A DNA stretch of 64,000 bases from Bin87 sp965116785 (GTDB taxonomy: Bacteria; Chloroflexota; Dehalococcoidia; Lucifugimonadales; UBA3495): NCBI GenBank assembly GCA_965116785.1, contig OZ220731.1, positions 744,001 through 808,000 of the forward strand. The letters are read 5' to 3'. Within the stretch, counting starts at the first letter, position 1. Each line of letters begins with the position of its first letter. Position numbers and translations under genes: made by a program. Below the pieces are notes generated by a model. The model searched no databases. It saw nothing but the letters and a program-made list of their open reading frames with translations, and was not told the origin of the DNA. This document shows positions 15,993 through 26,394 of this stretch, one piece after another.

Positions 15993-17204
15993 TCAGGCGA
16001 GCAGTTGGTAATGCATGGTACCAACTTGTCTGACCAGACCCTTCAGTTCAAGCATCGTGAGCAGACCGCTGATTTCCGCGATGGGCCGACTGCTGAGGGT
16101 TACCAGGTCGTCAATGTGGACCGGTTCCCGGGCGATGTGCTGAAGCAGTTCGGCTTCGGCAGCGTCAGGGATTTCCAGAGCGGTCGACTGACATTCTATC
16201 GGATCGTGGTATTGGGCGCGCGCCGTTTCCGGACCACCATTCTCGCCAGTTTTGGCCGCGGTGTTGGATGGGGCGCCATTTTTGGACAGGTCCAGCGGGA
16301 TCTGACGTTCCGACGTTTCGAGCCCGATCTCCACCAGTATATCGTTTACGTTGCAGACCAGTTTGGCGCCCTCGCGGATGAGCCGGTTGGTGAGCCGACT
16401 GGACTCCGAATATACGCTGCCGGGGACGCAGAAAATCTCCCGGTTTTGTTCCAGGGCGTGGTAGACGGTCCACCGCGTCCCGCTGGTTTCGCCGGCTTCG
16501 GTCACCAGCGTGCCGAGGGTCATTCCGCTGATGATGCGGTTGCGGCGCGGGAAATGTGATGCTTCGGGCCGCACGCCGATGGGGAATTCGCTGATGATAG
16601 CTCCACCCTCGGCGACGATGCGTTCGGCGAGGCGCAGGTTTTCGCGAGGGTACACGGTGTCGAGGCCGTTACCCAATACGGCAACGGTCACACCGCCGGC
16701 ATCCACGGTGGATTTGTGGGCTCGGGCGTCGATTCCCAGGGCGAGGCCGCTAACCACCACTACCCCATGAGCGGCCAGGGACGAGCAGAGATCGGCGGTC
16801 GCTCGGTATCCATAGTCGGTGGGGTGGCGGGTGCCCACGACGGCGATGGACGGAGTGTCCACCGGCGGAAGGCTACCGCGCACGTAGAGCACGGGCGGCG
16901 CATCGTCGGTCTCCCGCAGTCGCTGGGGATAGGCGGGGTCGTGCCAGTTGATTGCCGAGACCCCCGCGTCGCGCAGCCGCGACAACTCCTGATCAGGGGA
17001 AGATGTTTCCCTGGCGCTGACGATGGCTTGCGCCACGGCTCGGCCCACGCCTGAGGCCCGCAGTTCGCGCGCGGGAGCCTCCCATGCCGCCGACAGGTCG
17101 CCCTGGAAGAAGGACTCGAGGAGGCGAAAGCGCGCGGAACCCAGTCGGGGGACACGGGTCAGGGCTACCCAGTAGCCCAGTGCATCGGTTCTGGTGGCGT
17201 TCAT
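15993..17204 (-). CDS. dprA: DNA-processing protein DprA
   Basis: DprA binds incoming single-stranded DNA during natural transformation and loads RecA. The Rossmann-like core is plain: PPVLYVRGSLP, SIAVVGTRHPTDYGYR, GVVVVSGLALGIDARAHKSTVDAGGVTVAVLGNGLDTVYPREN and IISEFPIGVRPEASHFPRRNRIISGM, then GTLVTEAGETSGT. An N-terminal helical (SAM-like) domain and a C-terminal winged-helix-like domain (HIDDLVTLSSRPIAEISGLLTMLELKGLV) flank it. ATG 17204 is used because the longer frame would run into a -10-like box just upstream (TAGAAT). Presence of dprA suggests natural competence but does not prove it. Confidence 0.95.
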   Translation of the reverse strand: MNATRTDALGYWVALTRVPRLGSARFRLLESFFQGDLSAAWEAPARELRASGVGRAVAQAIVSARETSSPDQELSRLRDAGVSAINWHDPAYPQRLRETDDAPPVLYVRGSLPPVDTPSIAVVGTRHPTDYGYRATADLCSSLAAHGVVVVSGLALGIDARAHKSTVDAGGVTVAVLGNGLDTVYPRENLRLAERIVAEGGAIISEFPIGVRPEASHFPRRNRIISGMTLGTLVTEAGETSGTRWTVYHALEQNREIFCVPGSVYSESSRLTNRLIREGAKLVCNVNDILVEIGLETSERQIPLDLSKNGAPSNTAAKTGENGGPETARAQYHDPIECQSTALEIPDAAEAELLQHIAREPVHIDDLVTLSSRPIAEISGLLTMLELKGLVRQVGTMHYQLLA

Positions 17205-17329
17205 GGCACGGGATTCTAGCACAGGGTTTCCGTTGTAACGGCGGGCCAGTGTCATCGATTTCAACGGATGCGGAAATTCGGGATCGTGCAATAGATACGC
17301 GGGCGTCTGCGGCGCGGGTCAGCGGTTTC

Positions 17330-17358
17330 TTGCCCGCGCAACCGGGGTCGGCTAGTAT
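17330..17358 (+). promoter_or_regulatory. Putative sigma70-like promoter for the GMC oxidoreductase
   Basis: TTGCCC at 17330-17335 and TAGTAT at 17353-17358 are separated by 17 bases, with the start codon 38 bases after the -10 box. Confidence 0.45.
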
Positions 17359-17395
17359 TGCGCCAGCCAATCACACGCAGCTACAGGAGGTCCCG

Positions 17396-18940
17396 ATGCG
17401 ATACGATTATATTGTGGTCGGCGCCGGCTCGGCCGGATCCACCATCGCCACCCGCCTCTCTGAAGACCCGGACAAGAGCGTGCTGTTGCTGGAGGCGGGA
17501 CCGGATTACCCGGACTTCAACCACCTGCCCGATGATCTCAAGCTCGGCAATAATGTTTTCTTTTCGGCCTATGGCCCCCACAGCTGGGCGTACAACGCCC
17601 GGGTTACCGGGCAGCAAACCGACCTGGTGATCCCGCGGGGGAAGGCCACGGGCGGATCCTCGGCGATCAACGGGCAAGTTCTGTACCGCGGAATACCCGA
17701 GGACTACGACCGGTGGGCTGATTGGGGCAACGACGAGTGGGGCTACACCAGCGTGCTGCCGTTTTTCCGCCGGATGGAAAATGACCACGACTTTCAGGAT
17801 GACTGGCACGGCACGGACGGGCCGATACCGGTTCGCCGATATCGCCAGGACGAGTGGCTCCCGCACTCCGTGGCGTTCAAAGATGCGGCGCTGGCGTTGG
17901 GGTTCCGGGATGATCCCGACCAGAATCACCCGGAGTCGACCGGGGTGTCGCCGCGGGCGCGCAACACCCTTGAAGGGGTCAGGATCAGCACCGCGCTGGC
18001 CTACCTGAACCTGGCGCGCCACCGGCTGAACTTTACGCTGCGTGCAAACGTGCAGGCTTGCCGGGTGGTATTCGACGGCAAGCGAGCCGTGGGAGTCGAG
18101 GTGGAGAGCGGCGGCGAGCGTTTCGTCGTGGAAGGCGATCAGATCGTGGTGAGCAGCGGAGCGATCGCGTCGCCGCAGTTGCTGCTGCTGTCTGGGGTCG
18201 GGCCGGCGGACCACCTGCGGGAGGTGGGTATACCCGTGGTGCACGAACTGCCGGGCGTGGGTCAGAACCTGAGAGACCATCCTTCGGCGTGCGTCCTGTT
18301 CCGCGCTGCCGGCGACCGACCGGACGTGCAGGCGGCGGCGATACAGGTGGGTCTGCGCTACACGGTCGAAGACTCGTACCTGCGCAACGATATGCAGATT
18401 TCACCGCTGCTGATGACTTCGGAACACCGGCCGGCCCAGGTGGTCATCGACGACGACGAAAATTACATCGGGATCAGCGCGAGCCTGCAACTGGCGCTGG
18501 GCAAGGGCGAACTGAGGCTCCAGTCCAATGACCCGCTGGAATACCCGTTCCTGGACTACAACTACTACGAAGAGCCCTTCGACCTGGAGCGGATGCGCAA
18601 GGCCATCCGAACGTGCATCGAGATCGGGGAGCACCCGTCTTACCGGCAGATCCTGCTGGAAAGGGTCAACCCGGTTGACGCCGACGTGGCGTCCGACGCT
18701 GCGCTGGACGATTGGCTGATGCAGAACTCTGGCACGTCCCACCACGTTTCGGGGACGTGCAAAATGGGTCCGGCCGGAGACGCCATGGCGGTAGTGGATC
18801 AGCACGGCAGGATCCACGGGATGGAGAACATTCGGGTGGCCGACGCATCCATCATGCCGGACTGCATCCGGGCGAACACCAACGCGACGACGATCATGAT
18901 CGGCGAAAAGGTGGCGGATTACATTCGTACCGGGCGATAG
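17396..18940 (+). CDS. GMC family oxidoreductase (choline dehydrogenase-like)
   Basis: This 514-residue flavoprotein starts MRYDYIVVGAGSAGSTIATRLSED, the FAD-binding GxGxxG motif, then a Glu ending strand two (LLLEAGPD). GKATGGSSAINGQVLYRG and GAIASPQLLLLSGVGPADHL are the two GMC signature patterns. The active-site His lies in NSGTSHHVSGTCKMG, and RVADASIMPDCIRANTNATTIMIGEKVADYI closes the FAD site. The family oxidises alcohols (choline, glucose, aryl or polyethylene glycol alcohols); substrate is not evident. ATG 17396 has a perfect AGGAGG five bases upstream. The gene is convergent with an SMP-30 gene across a shared hairpin. Confidence 0.93.
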   Translation: MRYDYIVVGAGSAGSTIATRLSEDPDKSVLLLEAGPDYPDFNHLPDDLKLGNNVFFSAYGPHSWAYNARVTGQQTDLVIPRGKATGGSSAINGQVLYRGIPEDYDRWADWGNDEWGYTSVLPFFRRMENDHDFQDDWHGTDGPIPVRRYRQDEWLPHSVAFKDAALALGFRDDPDQNHPESTGVSPRARNTLEGVRISTALAYLNLARHRLNFTLRANVQACRVVFDGKRAVGVEVESGGERFVVEGDQIVVSSGAIASPQLLLLSGVGPADHLREVGIPVVHELPGVGQNLRDHPSACVLFRAAGDRPDVQAAAIQVGLRYTVEDSYLRNDMQISPLLMTSEHRPAQVVIDDDENYIGISASLQLALGKGELRLQSNDPLEYPFLDYNYYEEPFDLERMRKAIRTCIEIGEHPSYRQILLERVNPVDADVASDAALDDWLMQNSGTSHHVSGTCKMGPAGDAMAVVDQHGRIHGMENIRVADASIMPDCIRANTNATTIMIGEKVADYIRTGR

Positions 18941-18965
18941 GTGGGCGGTGAAGCAATGAAATGAG

Positions 18966-18992
18966 AAGGGCGGGTCCGCGAACCCGCCCTTT
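18966..18992. terminator. Bidirectional terminator between GMC and SMP-30 genes
   Basis: AAGGGCGGGT (18966-18975) and ACCCGCCCTT (18982-18991) form a perfect 10-bp stem with a CCGCGA loop. It follows the plus-strand stop by 25 bases and the minus-strand stop by 22 bases, so it can serve both genes; T-rich sequence (TTTCCGTTTT) follows on the plus strand. Confidence 0.75.
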
Positions 18993-19013
18993 CCGTTTTG
19001 GTTACGCGGCCGA

Positions 19014-19931
19014 TCAGATGACCCGTGGCACCGGCACGCCGGGGATGTTCACGCGCACGCGGCAGAGTTCCTCGAAAGTGGTGATGTACAGAGTCTTCCA
19101 GTCGCCGCCGCCGAAGCCGACGTTGGTGGCGCGCCTGCCGTCGCCCAGCGCGACGGTGCCGAGATGGCGGCCGTCGGGAGCGAGAATCCAGACGCCGCCG
19201 GGTCCGGTGACGTAGATGTTGCCTTCGAGGTCGCATTTCATGCCGTCGGGCACGCCGGGCCGCTCATCCGCCAGGACGCAGAGGAGCCGGCCATTTTCGA
19301 TGCCGCCATCCGAGCGCACGTCCCACGCCTTGATCAGACCCACGCGGGAGTCGTTCACGTAGAGGATGCTCTCGCCGGGTGAGAAACAGAGGCCGTTGGG
19401 GCCGACGTAGTCGTCGATCAGTAGTGTGATGTCGCCGAGGTCGGGGGACACGCGATACACGCCGGCGAAGCCCAACTCCATGCCGGGGTATGTGTCTCGG
19501 TACGGGTCGGTGAAGTAGATGGCGCCGTCGGACTTGACGACCAGGTCGTTGGGTCGGTTGAGCCGCTTGCCCTCGTAGCTGTCCGCGACGACGGTGATGC
19601 TCCCGTCGGCCTCCTGCCGGGTGACGCGTCGGGCGTCGTGCTCGCAGGCCAGGAGTCGGCCCTGGGGGTCGCGGGTCAGTCCGTTGGCCTCGTTGGTGCC
19701 CAACTGGAATTCCGACAGGCCGTCGGCGTCGTTGTACCGCATGCGGCGGTTGCCGCCGATGTCGCTGAAGAGCAGGTAGCCGCCCTCCTGGAACCAGACC
19801 GGGCCCTCGGCCGGCCACCATGGCACACCGAGAGCGGAACCGTCGCCGCCGAAACCGCTGGCGAGCCATTCGACCTCCCGGTCGAGGTCGATGATCCGTT
19901 CCAGGCCGGGTGTCACCTGTTCGATGGGCAT
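19014..19931 (-). CDS. SMP-30/gluconolactonase/LRE family protein
   Basis: The 305-residue product is a six-bladed beta-propeller of the SMP-30/gluconolactonase group: EGPVWFQEGGYLLFSDI (metal-binding Glu in the EGP motif), NRPNDLVVKSDGAIYFTDPY (Asn and Asp ligands), GPNGLCFSPGESILYVNDS and PDGMKCDLEGNIYVTGPGGVWIL. These enzymes hydrolyse lactones with a divalent metal. AAGGAG lies eight bases before ATG 19931; a GTG three codons upstream is less likely. Its 3' neighbour on the opposite strand is a GMC alcohol oxidase, so an alcohol-to-lactone-to-acid route is possible but not shown. Confidence 0.9.
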   Translation of the reverse strand: MPIEQVTPGLERIIDLDREVEWLASGFGGDGSALGVPWWPAEGPVWFQEGGYLLFSDIGGNRRMRYNDADGLSEFQLGTNEANGLTRDPQGRLLACEHDARRVTRQEADGSITVVADSYEGKRLNRPNDLVVKSDGAIYFTDPYRDTYPGMELGFAGVYRVSPDLGDITLLIDDYVGPNGLCFSPGESILYVNDSRVGLIKAWDVRSDGGIENGRLLCVLADERPGVPDGMKCDLEGNIYVTGPGGVWILAPDGRHLGTVALGDGRRATNVGFGGGDWKTLYITTFEELCRVRVNIPGVPVPRVI

Positions 19932-19950
19932 GTTTGGCACTCCTTGTTGG

Positions 19951-21792
<1,842 letters not shown>

Positions 21793-21811
21793 ATTCCGGC
21801 CCCCAGTTTGA

Positions 21812-22426
21812 TTATCCCGACGAAGTCTCGAGCGTGGCGACGCTGAACACTACTCGGAACGGGTTGCAGTATATGACTACGCTCTGGACATCGGCCAGCG
21901 ATACGCTGGGCGGTATCTCGTAGTTTTGGGAGCCCACGTTGCCCTTCAACTTGCCCAACTCGACGTAGCCAGCATCATCCAGGTCGGAATGGCTTTCCGG
22001 GTCGGGAGCATTGGCCAGCAGCACGCGCAGGTCCGGCCCGTTGGTTACGCGAAAGTCCTCGAGCCGGAGGATTTGCCCACCGTCGGAGCCCAGGTCATAA
22101 ACCGTTGCCGTGCCTGAGCCCTTGTGGAAGGAGTCTGCGTCGCGAAATTGCCCAGTGAGGCCGGCCTGCGGCTCGGTCTGCGCGCTGGCCGAACCTGATG
22201 GATCCGGCATGGTCTCGTCAACCGGACGCTCCAGGTTCGCTGCCGCGGCCATTGCGTCCTCGACTTCCGCTATCGTCATGTTGGCGGGGACAACGGCCTG
22301 ATGGGCCAGGGGAAATTCTTCGTGGACCTCGGTCGAAGTGATCAACGGGCTGAGCAGCCACCAGGCAAACCAGGCCACAGGGATGATGATGAGTATTCCA
22401 AGTCCGACCAGCAAGTATCGAAGCAT
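21812..22426 (-). CDS. Membrane-anchored DM13 domain protein
   Basis: The 204-residue product starts with a strong transmembrane helix (LLVGLGILIIIPVAWFAWWLL) and then a polar linker, with a DM13 domain in the last 110 residues: GQFRDADSFHKGSGTATVYDL, ILRLEDFRVTNGPDLRVLLAN and YEIPPSVSLADVQSVVIYCNPFRVVFSVATL. DM13 domains are extracytoplasmic and are thought to take part in redox or electron transfer; the near-invariant Cys is seen in VIYCNPF. GGAG lies seven bases before ATG 22426, three codons inside a possible GTG start. Topology would put the DM13 domain outside the membrane. Confidence 0.85.
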   Translation of the reverse strand: MLRYLLVGLGILIIIPVAWFAWWLLSPLITSTEVHEEFPLAHQAVVPANMTIAEVEDAMAAAANLERPVDETMPDPSGSASAQTEPQAGLTGQFRDADSFHKGSGTATVYDLGSDGGQILRLEDFRVTNGPDLRVLLANAPDPESHSDLDDAGYVELGKLKGNVGSQNYEIPPSVSLADVQSVVIYCNPFRVVFSVATLETSSG

Positions 22427-22462
22427 TATCACGCTCCATTCGTTGGGATGGGTTATAAAAGA

Positions 22463-23302
22463 TCAGGACAGCGTACCCCTCAATCTGGACAGCGCATTCC
22501 TCACGGTCTCGATATCGTCGGCGTGGGGTGCTGCTTCTATATACGCCGCGAAATCGTCGGCAGATTGTTGATGGTTGCCGGCCTTGAGGTGCACCACGCC
22601 ACGATCGCGTTGTTCCTCGGGCCGGTCGGGCACCACCGCCATCAACGCACCTATTGTGGTGATGCAGCGGTCGAATTCCTCGCGGTCCCAATAGATCGCC
22701 TTCAGGTTGCGCAGGACGCGGGCCAGGATTTCCCTCGGGGTCACCGGGTTCAGATGATGCTCTTCGAGCCGGGCATCCTCGCCAGCGGCCTGCCGCAGTA
22801 CGGCGCCGCACTCGGCGCGGTTCATGAGCAAACCGCCGTTGAATGCGTCTACGAAATAGTTTTCCTCGTCGCGGTGACGCACAAGAAAGTGGCCCGGCAT
22901 ACCGATGCCCAAAACCGGCACACCGGCGCGGCGTCCGACCTCAATGCACAACAACGAAAGCGTAATGGGGATGCCCAGGCGGCGATCCAAGACCTGATGC
23001 AGGTACGAGTTGTTGGGGTCGTAATAGTCGTCCCGGTTCCCCGCGAATCCGATTACGCCGAAAAGCAGGTCGGTAACAGCGTTGAGTTCCTCCAGCGGAC
23101 CGGCTTCAGAATGCATTCGAGCTCGCGCGGCCTCGGCCATGCGATCGAGGTTGGCGCGGCAGCCGTCAATGTCGACGTTGGGGTCGTCTATGGAAGCCAC
23201 CAGGAGAGCGCCGGTGGCGAGGTCGAAGTCGCCGCTGACGTTGTCGGCCGACTCTGACGCAACCAGCTTTTGCAACTCGAGGATGGCGTCTGCCGCAAAC
23301 AT
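22463..23302 (-). CDS. SirB1-like transglutaminase/TPR protein
   Basis: The 279-residue product has the SirB1/transglutaminase-like 2 region: ELNAVTDLLFGVIGFAGNRDDYYDPNNSYLHQVLDRRLGIPITLSLLCIEVGRRAGVPVLGIGMPGHFLVRH, followed by a C-terminal pair of TPR-like helices (CITTIGALMAVVPDRPEEQRDRGVVHLKAGNHQQSADDFAAYIE). The nucleophile position that is Cys in true transglutaminases falls in a LSLLCIEV context. Biochemical role is unknown; the family is widespread and often sits near peptidoglycan or methyltransferase genes. It follows a small zinc-ribbon gene by 24 bases and precedes the DM13 gene. Confidence 0.88.
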   Translation of the reverse strand: MFAADAILELQKLVASESADNVSGDFDLATGALLVASIDDPNVDIDGCRANLDRMAEAARARMHSEAGPLEELNAVTDLLFGVIGFAGNRDDYYDPNNSYLHQVLDRRLGIPITLSLLCIEVGRRAGVPVLGIGMPGHFLVRHRDEENYFVDAFNGGLLMNRAECGAVLRQAAGEDARLEEHHLNPVTPREILARVLRNLKAIYWDREEFDRCITTIGALMAVVPDRPEEQRDRGVVHLKAGNHQQSADDFAAYIEAAPHADDIETVRNALSRLRGTLS

Positions 23303-23326
23303 AAACTGCTCCGTGTCCGGCTCGAG

Positions 23327-23599
23327 TTAGACGCGAATGCCGGCGCTGCGTCGGCGGCGAAATTCTGCGGCTGAAACGTCCTCCACCGCGGGATTACCGG
23401 GATAGCTGGCCTGCTCGGTGATGACCGTTTCCTCACGCTCGGCGATGTCGCGGATCTCCCGAGTTTCTCCACCGCAGTCGTCGCACCAGGTCAGGTCGTT
23501 GGTCATGAGCCGCATGTTGTCCTTCTTGACCGTCATCGTGCCGATTTCCCCCAGACAATCGGCGCAACGACGCACGATGGTGACATCAGTAATGGGCAA
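23327..23599 (-). CDS. Small zinc-ribbon protein
   Basis: A 90-residue protein with two CxxC pairs, RRCADCLGE and TWCDDCGGE, about 25 residues apart, which suggests one four-Cys zinc site. The rest is charged and has no membrane segment; the last 20 residues are Arg-rich. Start is TTG 23599, with GGGAGGG a few bases upstream. It is the first gene of a short minus-strand unit with the SirB1-like gene. I do not recognise a named family; a nucleic-acid or protein-binding zinc ribbon is the most that can be said. Confidence 0.65.
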   Translation of the reverse strand: MPITDVTIVRRCADCLGEIGTMTVKKDNMRLMTNDLTWCDDCGGETREIRDIAEREETVITEQASYPGNPAVEDVSAAEFRRRRSAGIRV

Positions 23600-23714
23600 A
23601 CCGTTCCCTCCCTATGTTGCCGGTCGATATGACGTATCCGCAGTGTTGGCGGGGCCAACGCCCCGGCAATGGCTCAACCGTTCCGGTGGTCCAGTGCGCA
23701 GGTACTTCAAGGTT

Positions 23715-24473
23715 TCAGCGAGCGGTGAAGCCGCCGTCGACGACCAACTCGGCTCCGGTGATGTAAGAGGCGTCGTCGCTCGCCAGGAACAGCACGGCGT
23801 TGGCGACCTCCTCCTGGCGGCCCTCCCGGCCCAGGGGAACCTGGTCCTCGATCATGCCGCGCCGGCCGTCACGCACGGTTTCGGTGGCGATGCTTCCCAT
23901 CATGGGAGGCATGTATCCGGGATGGACGGAATTGACCCGGATGTTCTCGATGCCGTAGCGCACGGCCATCGCCTTGGTGAAGATGCGCACGGAGCCCTTG
24001 GACGCGTTGTAAGCCGGGTGTCCGCTGAGCATGCCCACCAGGCCGGCGATGGACGATATGTTGACGATGGAACCGCCGCCGTTCTGACGCATCTGGGCGA
24101 TGGCGTGTTTCGTGCCCAGGAAGACGCCGGTGGAGTTGATGTCCATGATGCGTGACCAGGCTTCGAGGCTGTCATCATCGGCGACCGCCCGGCTGCTGAT
24201 TCCGGCGTTGTTGACCAGGATGTCCAGGCGGCCGAAACGGGAGACAGCCTGAGTGACGACGTTGGACCACGCGTCCTCACTGGTCACATCGGTGTGGACA
24301 AAAACGCTCTCGCCGCCGGCCTCGTTAATCTCGGCTTCCACCTGCCGCCCGTCATCCTCGCGGATATCGGCGATGACTACCTTGGCGCCTTCGCGGGCGA
24401 AGAGGCGGGACTCCACGGCGCCCATGCCGTGCGCGCCGCCGCTTACGATGGCGACCTTGCCTTCCAATCGCAT
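23715..24473 (-). CDS. SDR family oxidoreductase
   Basis: This 252-residue short-chain dehydrogenase shows the classical signature: NAD(P)-binding VSGGAHGMGAVESRLF (TGxxxGxG type), the DVT and NNAG motifs (LVNNAGISSR), catalytic Ser in IVNISSIAG, and YNASKGSV with the Tyr-x-x-x-Lys pair, then VHPGYM. Asp at the end of strand two (VIADIRED) points to NAD preference. Substrate unknown. GGAG lies seven bases before ATG 24473. It faces a divergent membrane protein gene with a shared 175-base promoter region. Confidence 0.94.
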   Translation of the reverse strand: MRLEGKVAIVSGGAHGMGAVESRLFAREGAKVVIADIREDDGRQVEAEINEAGGESVFVHTDVTSEDAWSNVVTQAVSRFGRLDILVNNAGISSRAVADDDSLEAWSRIMDINSTGVFLGTKHAIAQMRQNGGGSIVNISSIAGLVGMLSGHPAYNASKGSVRIFTKAMAVRYGIENIRVNSVHPGYMPPMMGSIATETVRDGRRGMIEDQVPLGREGRQEEVANAVLFLASDDASYITGAELVVDGGFTAR

Positions 24474-24565
24474 TGCTTCATCTCCGGGGTAGCCCGACGT
24501 GAATGGCCGCAGGGTGGCCCGCGGTGGTCGGGTTCAGCCACAGGATAACCCTCGGACGGCTGCCG

Positions 24566-24593
24566 TTCAACCTTCGTTTGTTGGGTGTATGCT
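24566..24593 (+). promoter_or_regulatory. Putative promoter for the CopD-like gene
   Basis: TTCAAC at 24566-24571 and TATGCT at 24588-24593 are 16 bases apart. The -10 box swallows an upstream in-frame ATG (24589), which supports using ATG 24649 as the start. Confidence 0.4.
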
Positions 24594-24648
24594 GGTAACA
24601 GAAGGTCTCCCAAGCGTGGCGCCTAACCGCCCCGGTGGATCAACAAGC

Positions 24649-25170
24649 ATGTACCAGGCAGCAGTTTTCATCCACCTGGCGTCCGCGATCATATGGATCG
24701 GCGGCAGCCTGTTCCTGGCGTTGGTGTTGATCCCGGTGTTGCGGCGTTACGCGCCAGCGCCGGGCGAACCGCCGGTTTTCCCGCCGGATATGCTAGGAAC
24801 AGTGGCGCGGCGGTTCCGGGTGATCTCGTGGGTCTGTATCGTCCTGCTGGTGGCGACCGGCCTGTACATCCTGCCTACCCGTTACGGCATCGGGTTTGGG
24901 GATTTTTTCAGTCTGGGCGGACATTTCGTGGCGACGCTGCAGGTGAAGGTGGCGCTGGTGGCCGTGGTGATCTGGCTCAGCGCGATACACGATTTCGTGA
25001 TCGGGCCCTACACCAACCGGTTGATCGAGGCGATGCAGGCGGGAGAAGAACCGCCCGGTTACCTGCCGATCTTGCGGCGCTGGGTTGTATGGATCGCCCG
25101 CATAAACGTATTGCTGACAATCCTGGTGGTGATCGTCGCGGTGACGATGACACGCGGTACACCGGTTTAG
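24649..25170 (+). CDS. CopD-like integral membrane protein
   Basis: The 173-residue product has four hydrophobic segments: AAVFIHLASAIIWIGGSLFLALVLI, RVISWVCIVLLVATGLYIL, LQVKVALVAVVIWLSAIHDFVI and RINVLLTILVVIVAVTM. The His in the first helix with IWIGG and the His in SAIHD recall CopD/DUF2269-type membrane proteins, which carry haem or copper-associated histidines. It is followed after 15 bases by a molybdopterin-domain protein; pairing of a membrane (haem-like) subunit with a sulfite-oxidase-fold subunit would fit a YedYZ-like redox pair, though the membrane protein is shorter than YedZ. Confidence 0.75.
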   Translation: MYQAAVFIHLASAIIWIGGSLFLALVLIPVLRRYAPAPGEPPVFPPDMLGTVARRFRVISWVCIVLLVATGLYILPTRYGIGFGDFFSLGGHFVATLQVKVALVAVVIWLSAIHDFVIGPYTNRLIEAMQAGEEPPGYLPILRRWVVWIARINVLLTILVVIVAVTMTRGTPV

Positions 25171-25185
25171 GTGGGAGGGTAGAGC

Positions 25186-25701
25186 ATGACGCAATCGGAA
25201 AACGCTACCGTATATGACGCACTGCCCGTCTTCGACAACCATCATGGTCGCCCGGAAACCTGGTCCGGCCTCCGGGTCGAAGGATTGGTGGAACGGCCGA
25301 CGGTGTTCAGCGCCACGAAATTGCTGGAGTTGACTCGGCAAACCATCATCGATGACTTCCGCTGCGTGGAAGGCTGGTCAGCTCCGGGACAGGCGTGGGA
25401 AGGAGTCCCACTGTCTGTCTTGCTGGACATCGTGGGTCCGTTGCCGACCGCGCGATTCGCGGCGATTGTGGCGAAGGATTTCCAGGTAGGCGTCGGGTTG
25501 GAGGATCCTTCAGGCGTGCTGCTGGCGACGCGGCTGAACGGAGCGGATTTGCCGGAGGAGCACGGCGGTCCCTGCCGGCTGGTGAGCGTCGGACAGGCGT
25601 GTTACGCCAGCGTCAAGTGGGTCGACAGCATCACTCTGACAGATGTCTCGCCGGAAGAGACGGCGCGGGAAATCGCGATGGCGAGGAACGCCGGCGGGTG
25701 A
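25186..25701 (+). CDS. Molybdopterin-dependent oxidoreductase domain protein (SUOX fold)
   Basis: The 171-residue product corresponds to a single sulfite-oxidase-type molybdopterin-binding domain: LRVEGLVERPTVFSATKLLEL, then DFRCVEGWSAPGQAWEGVPLSVLLDIVGP, where the Cys is the expected molybdenum ligand and CVEGWS is the family motif, and GGPCRLVSVGQACYASVKWVDSITLTD at the end. GGGAGG lies six bases before the ATG. It lacks a twin-arginine leader and the C-terminal dimer domain, so it is likely cytoplasmic and short, as in many stand-alone proteins of this kind. The CopD-like membrane gene upstream is the likely partner. Confidence 0.85.
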   Translation: MTQSENATVYDALPVFDNHHGRPETWSGLRVEGLVERPTVFSATKLLELTRQTIIDDFRCVEGWSAPGQAWEGVPLSVLLDIVGPLPTARFAAIVAKDFQVGVGLEDPSGVLLATRLNGADLPEEHGGPCRLVSVGQACYASVKWVDSITLTDVSPEETAREIAMARNAGG

Positions 25702-25754
25702 CGCTTTGGGATAGAGTGACTCACCACAATATCCGGACTAGCGACGCACGTAGA

Positions 25755-25773
25755 CAGCGGTCAACGACCGCTG
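25755..25773. terminator. Weak hairpin between convergent genes
   Basis: CAGCGGT and ACCGCTG form a 7-bp stem with a CAACG loop, between the stops of two convergent genes. No T tract follows on either strand, so terminator function is uncertain. Confidence 0.35.
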
Positions 25774-25796
25774 GAGATCACTATGCGATGACCCCA

Positions 25797-26348
25797 CTAG
25801 CTAGGCAAGTCGGCACGACTGCCCCATATTTTTCTCCACACCCAACTCCGCCAACGACGAAAACGTCTGCGCATCCGTGCGAGTCTGCTGCCACCCGTGA
25901 CACTCAAACTAGCGGACATCGATGGGATCCCCGACACAGCCTGCGCGCGAAGATATACGGTTTTCGGACGGAGCTCAACTGCTATACCTTCCAAAGCCGA
26001 TCGAAGTCGTTCTTCCAAGTCCGCTAACTGTAATTGTGCATCTGCTGCTGCATCCCGGTGTTCCTGTTCCACACGGGCCAGTTGTGCTCTAACGTCACCC
26101 ACTTGCTGCCTAACTAATTGGTTCATCTCCCGATTTTCACGCTCTACCAGTTTTGAGATCACGACCACGACAAAAACGGACCAGATCGAGATCACGACTA
26201 CGTCCATGACCACATTAACCCACAGCCGCTCGATCGAAAAATAACCAATGAGTGTAGGAAAAACCACCGGCACCACAATGGTGACCATTATCATCAGGTA
26301 ATGACCCACCGAAAGTTTCGCAAAACGGTCAAAAATCCAAAGGGCCAC
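25797..26348 (-). CDS. Two-TM coiled-coil membrane protein, unknown function
   Basis: I do not recognise this 183-residue protein. It has two transmembrane helices (HYLMIMVTIVVPVVFPTLIGYF and VNVVMDVVVISIWSVFVVVVI), then a long heptad-rich coiled coil from about residue 65 to 120 (LVERENREMNQLVRQQVGDV to LEERLRSAL) and a very basic C-terminal tail (RMRRRFRRWRSWVWRKIW). GTG 26348 is preceded by AGGAGG at seven bases, a strong signal. The region is noticeably more AT-rich than its surroundings and is bounded by a pair of palindromes upstream. It could be a recent arrival or simply a weakly constrained gene. Confidence 0.7.
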   Translation of the reverse strand: MALWIFDRFAKLSVGHYLMIMVTIVVPVVFPTLIGYFSIERLWVNVVMDVVVISIWSVFVVVVISKLVERENREMNQLVRQQVGDVRAQLARVEQEHRDAAADAQLQLADLEERLRSALEGIAVELRPKTVYLRAQAVSGIPSMSASLSVTGGSRLARMRRRFRRWRSWVWRKIWGSRADLPS

Positions 26349-26377
26349 TTTCGTTCCTCCTAATCATCGAGCCATAG

Positions 26378-26394
26378 TGGAACCTCCGGTTCCA
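26378..26394. repeat. Short palindrome next to the long palindrome
   Basis: TGGAACC-TCC-GGTTCCA is a perfect 7-bp inverted repeat with a three-base loop, immediately adjacent (no spacer) to the 17-bp palindrome. Confidence 0.6.
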
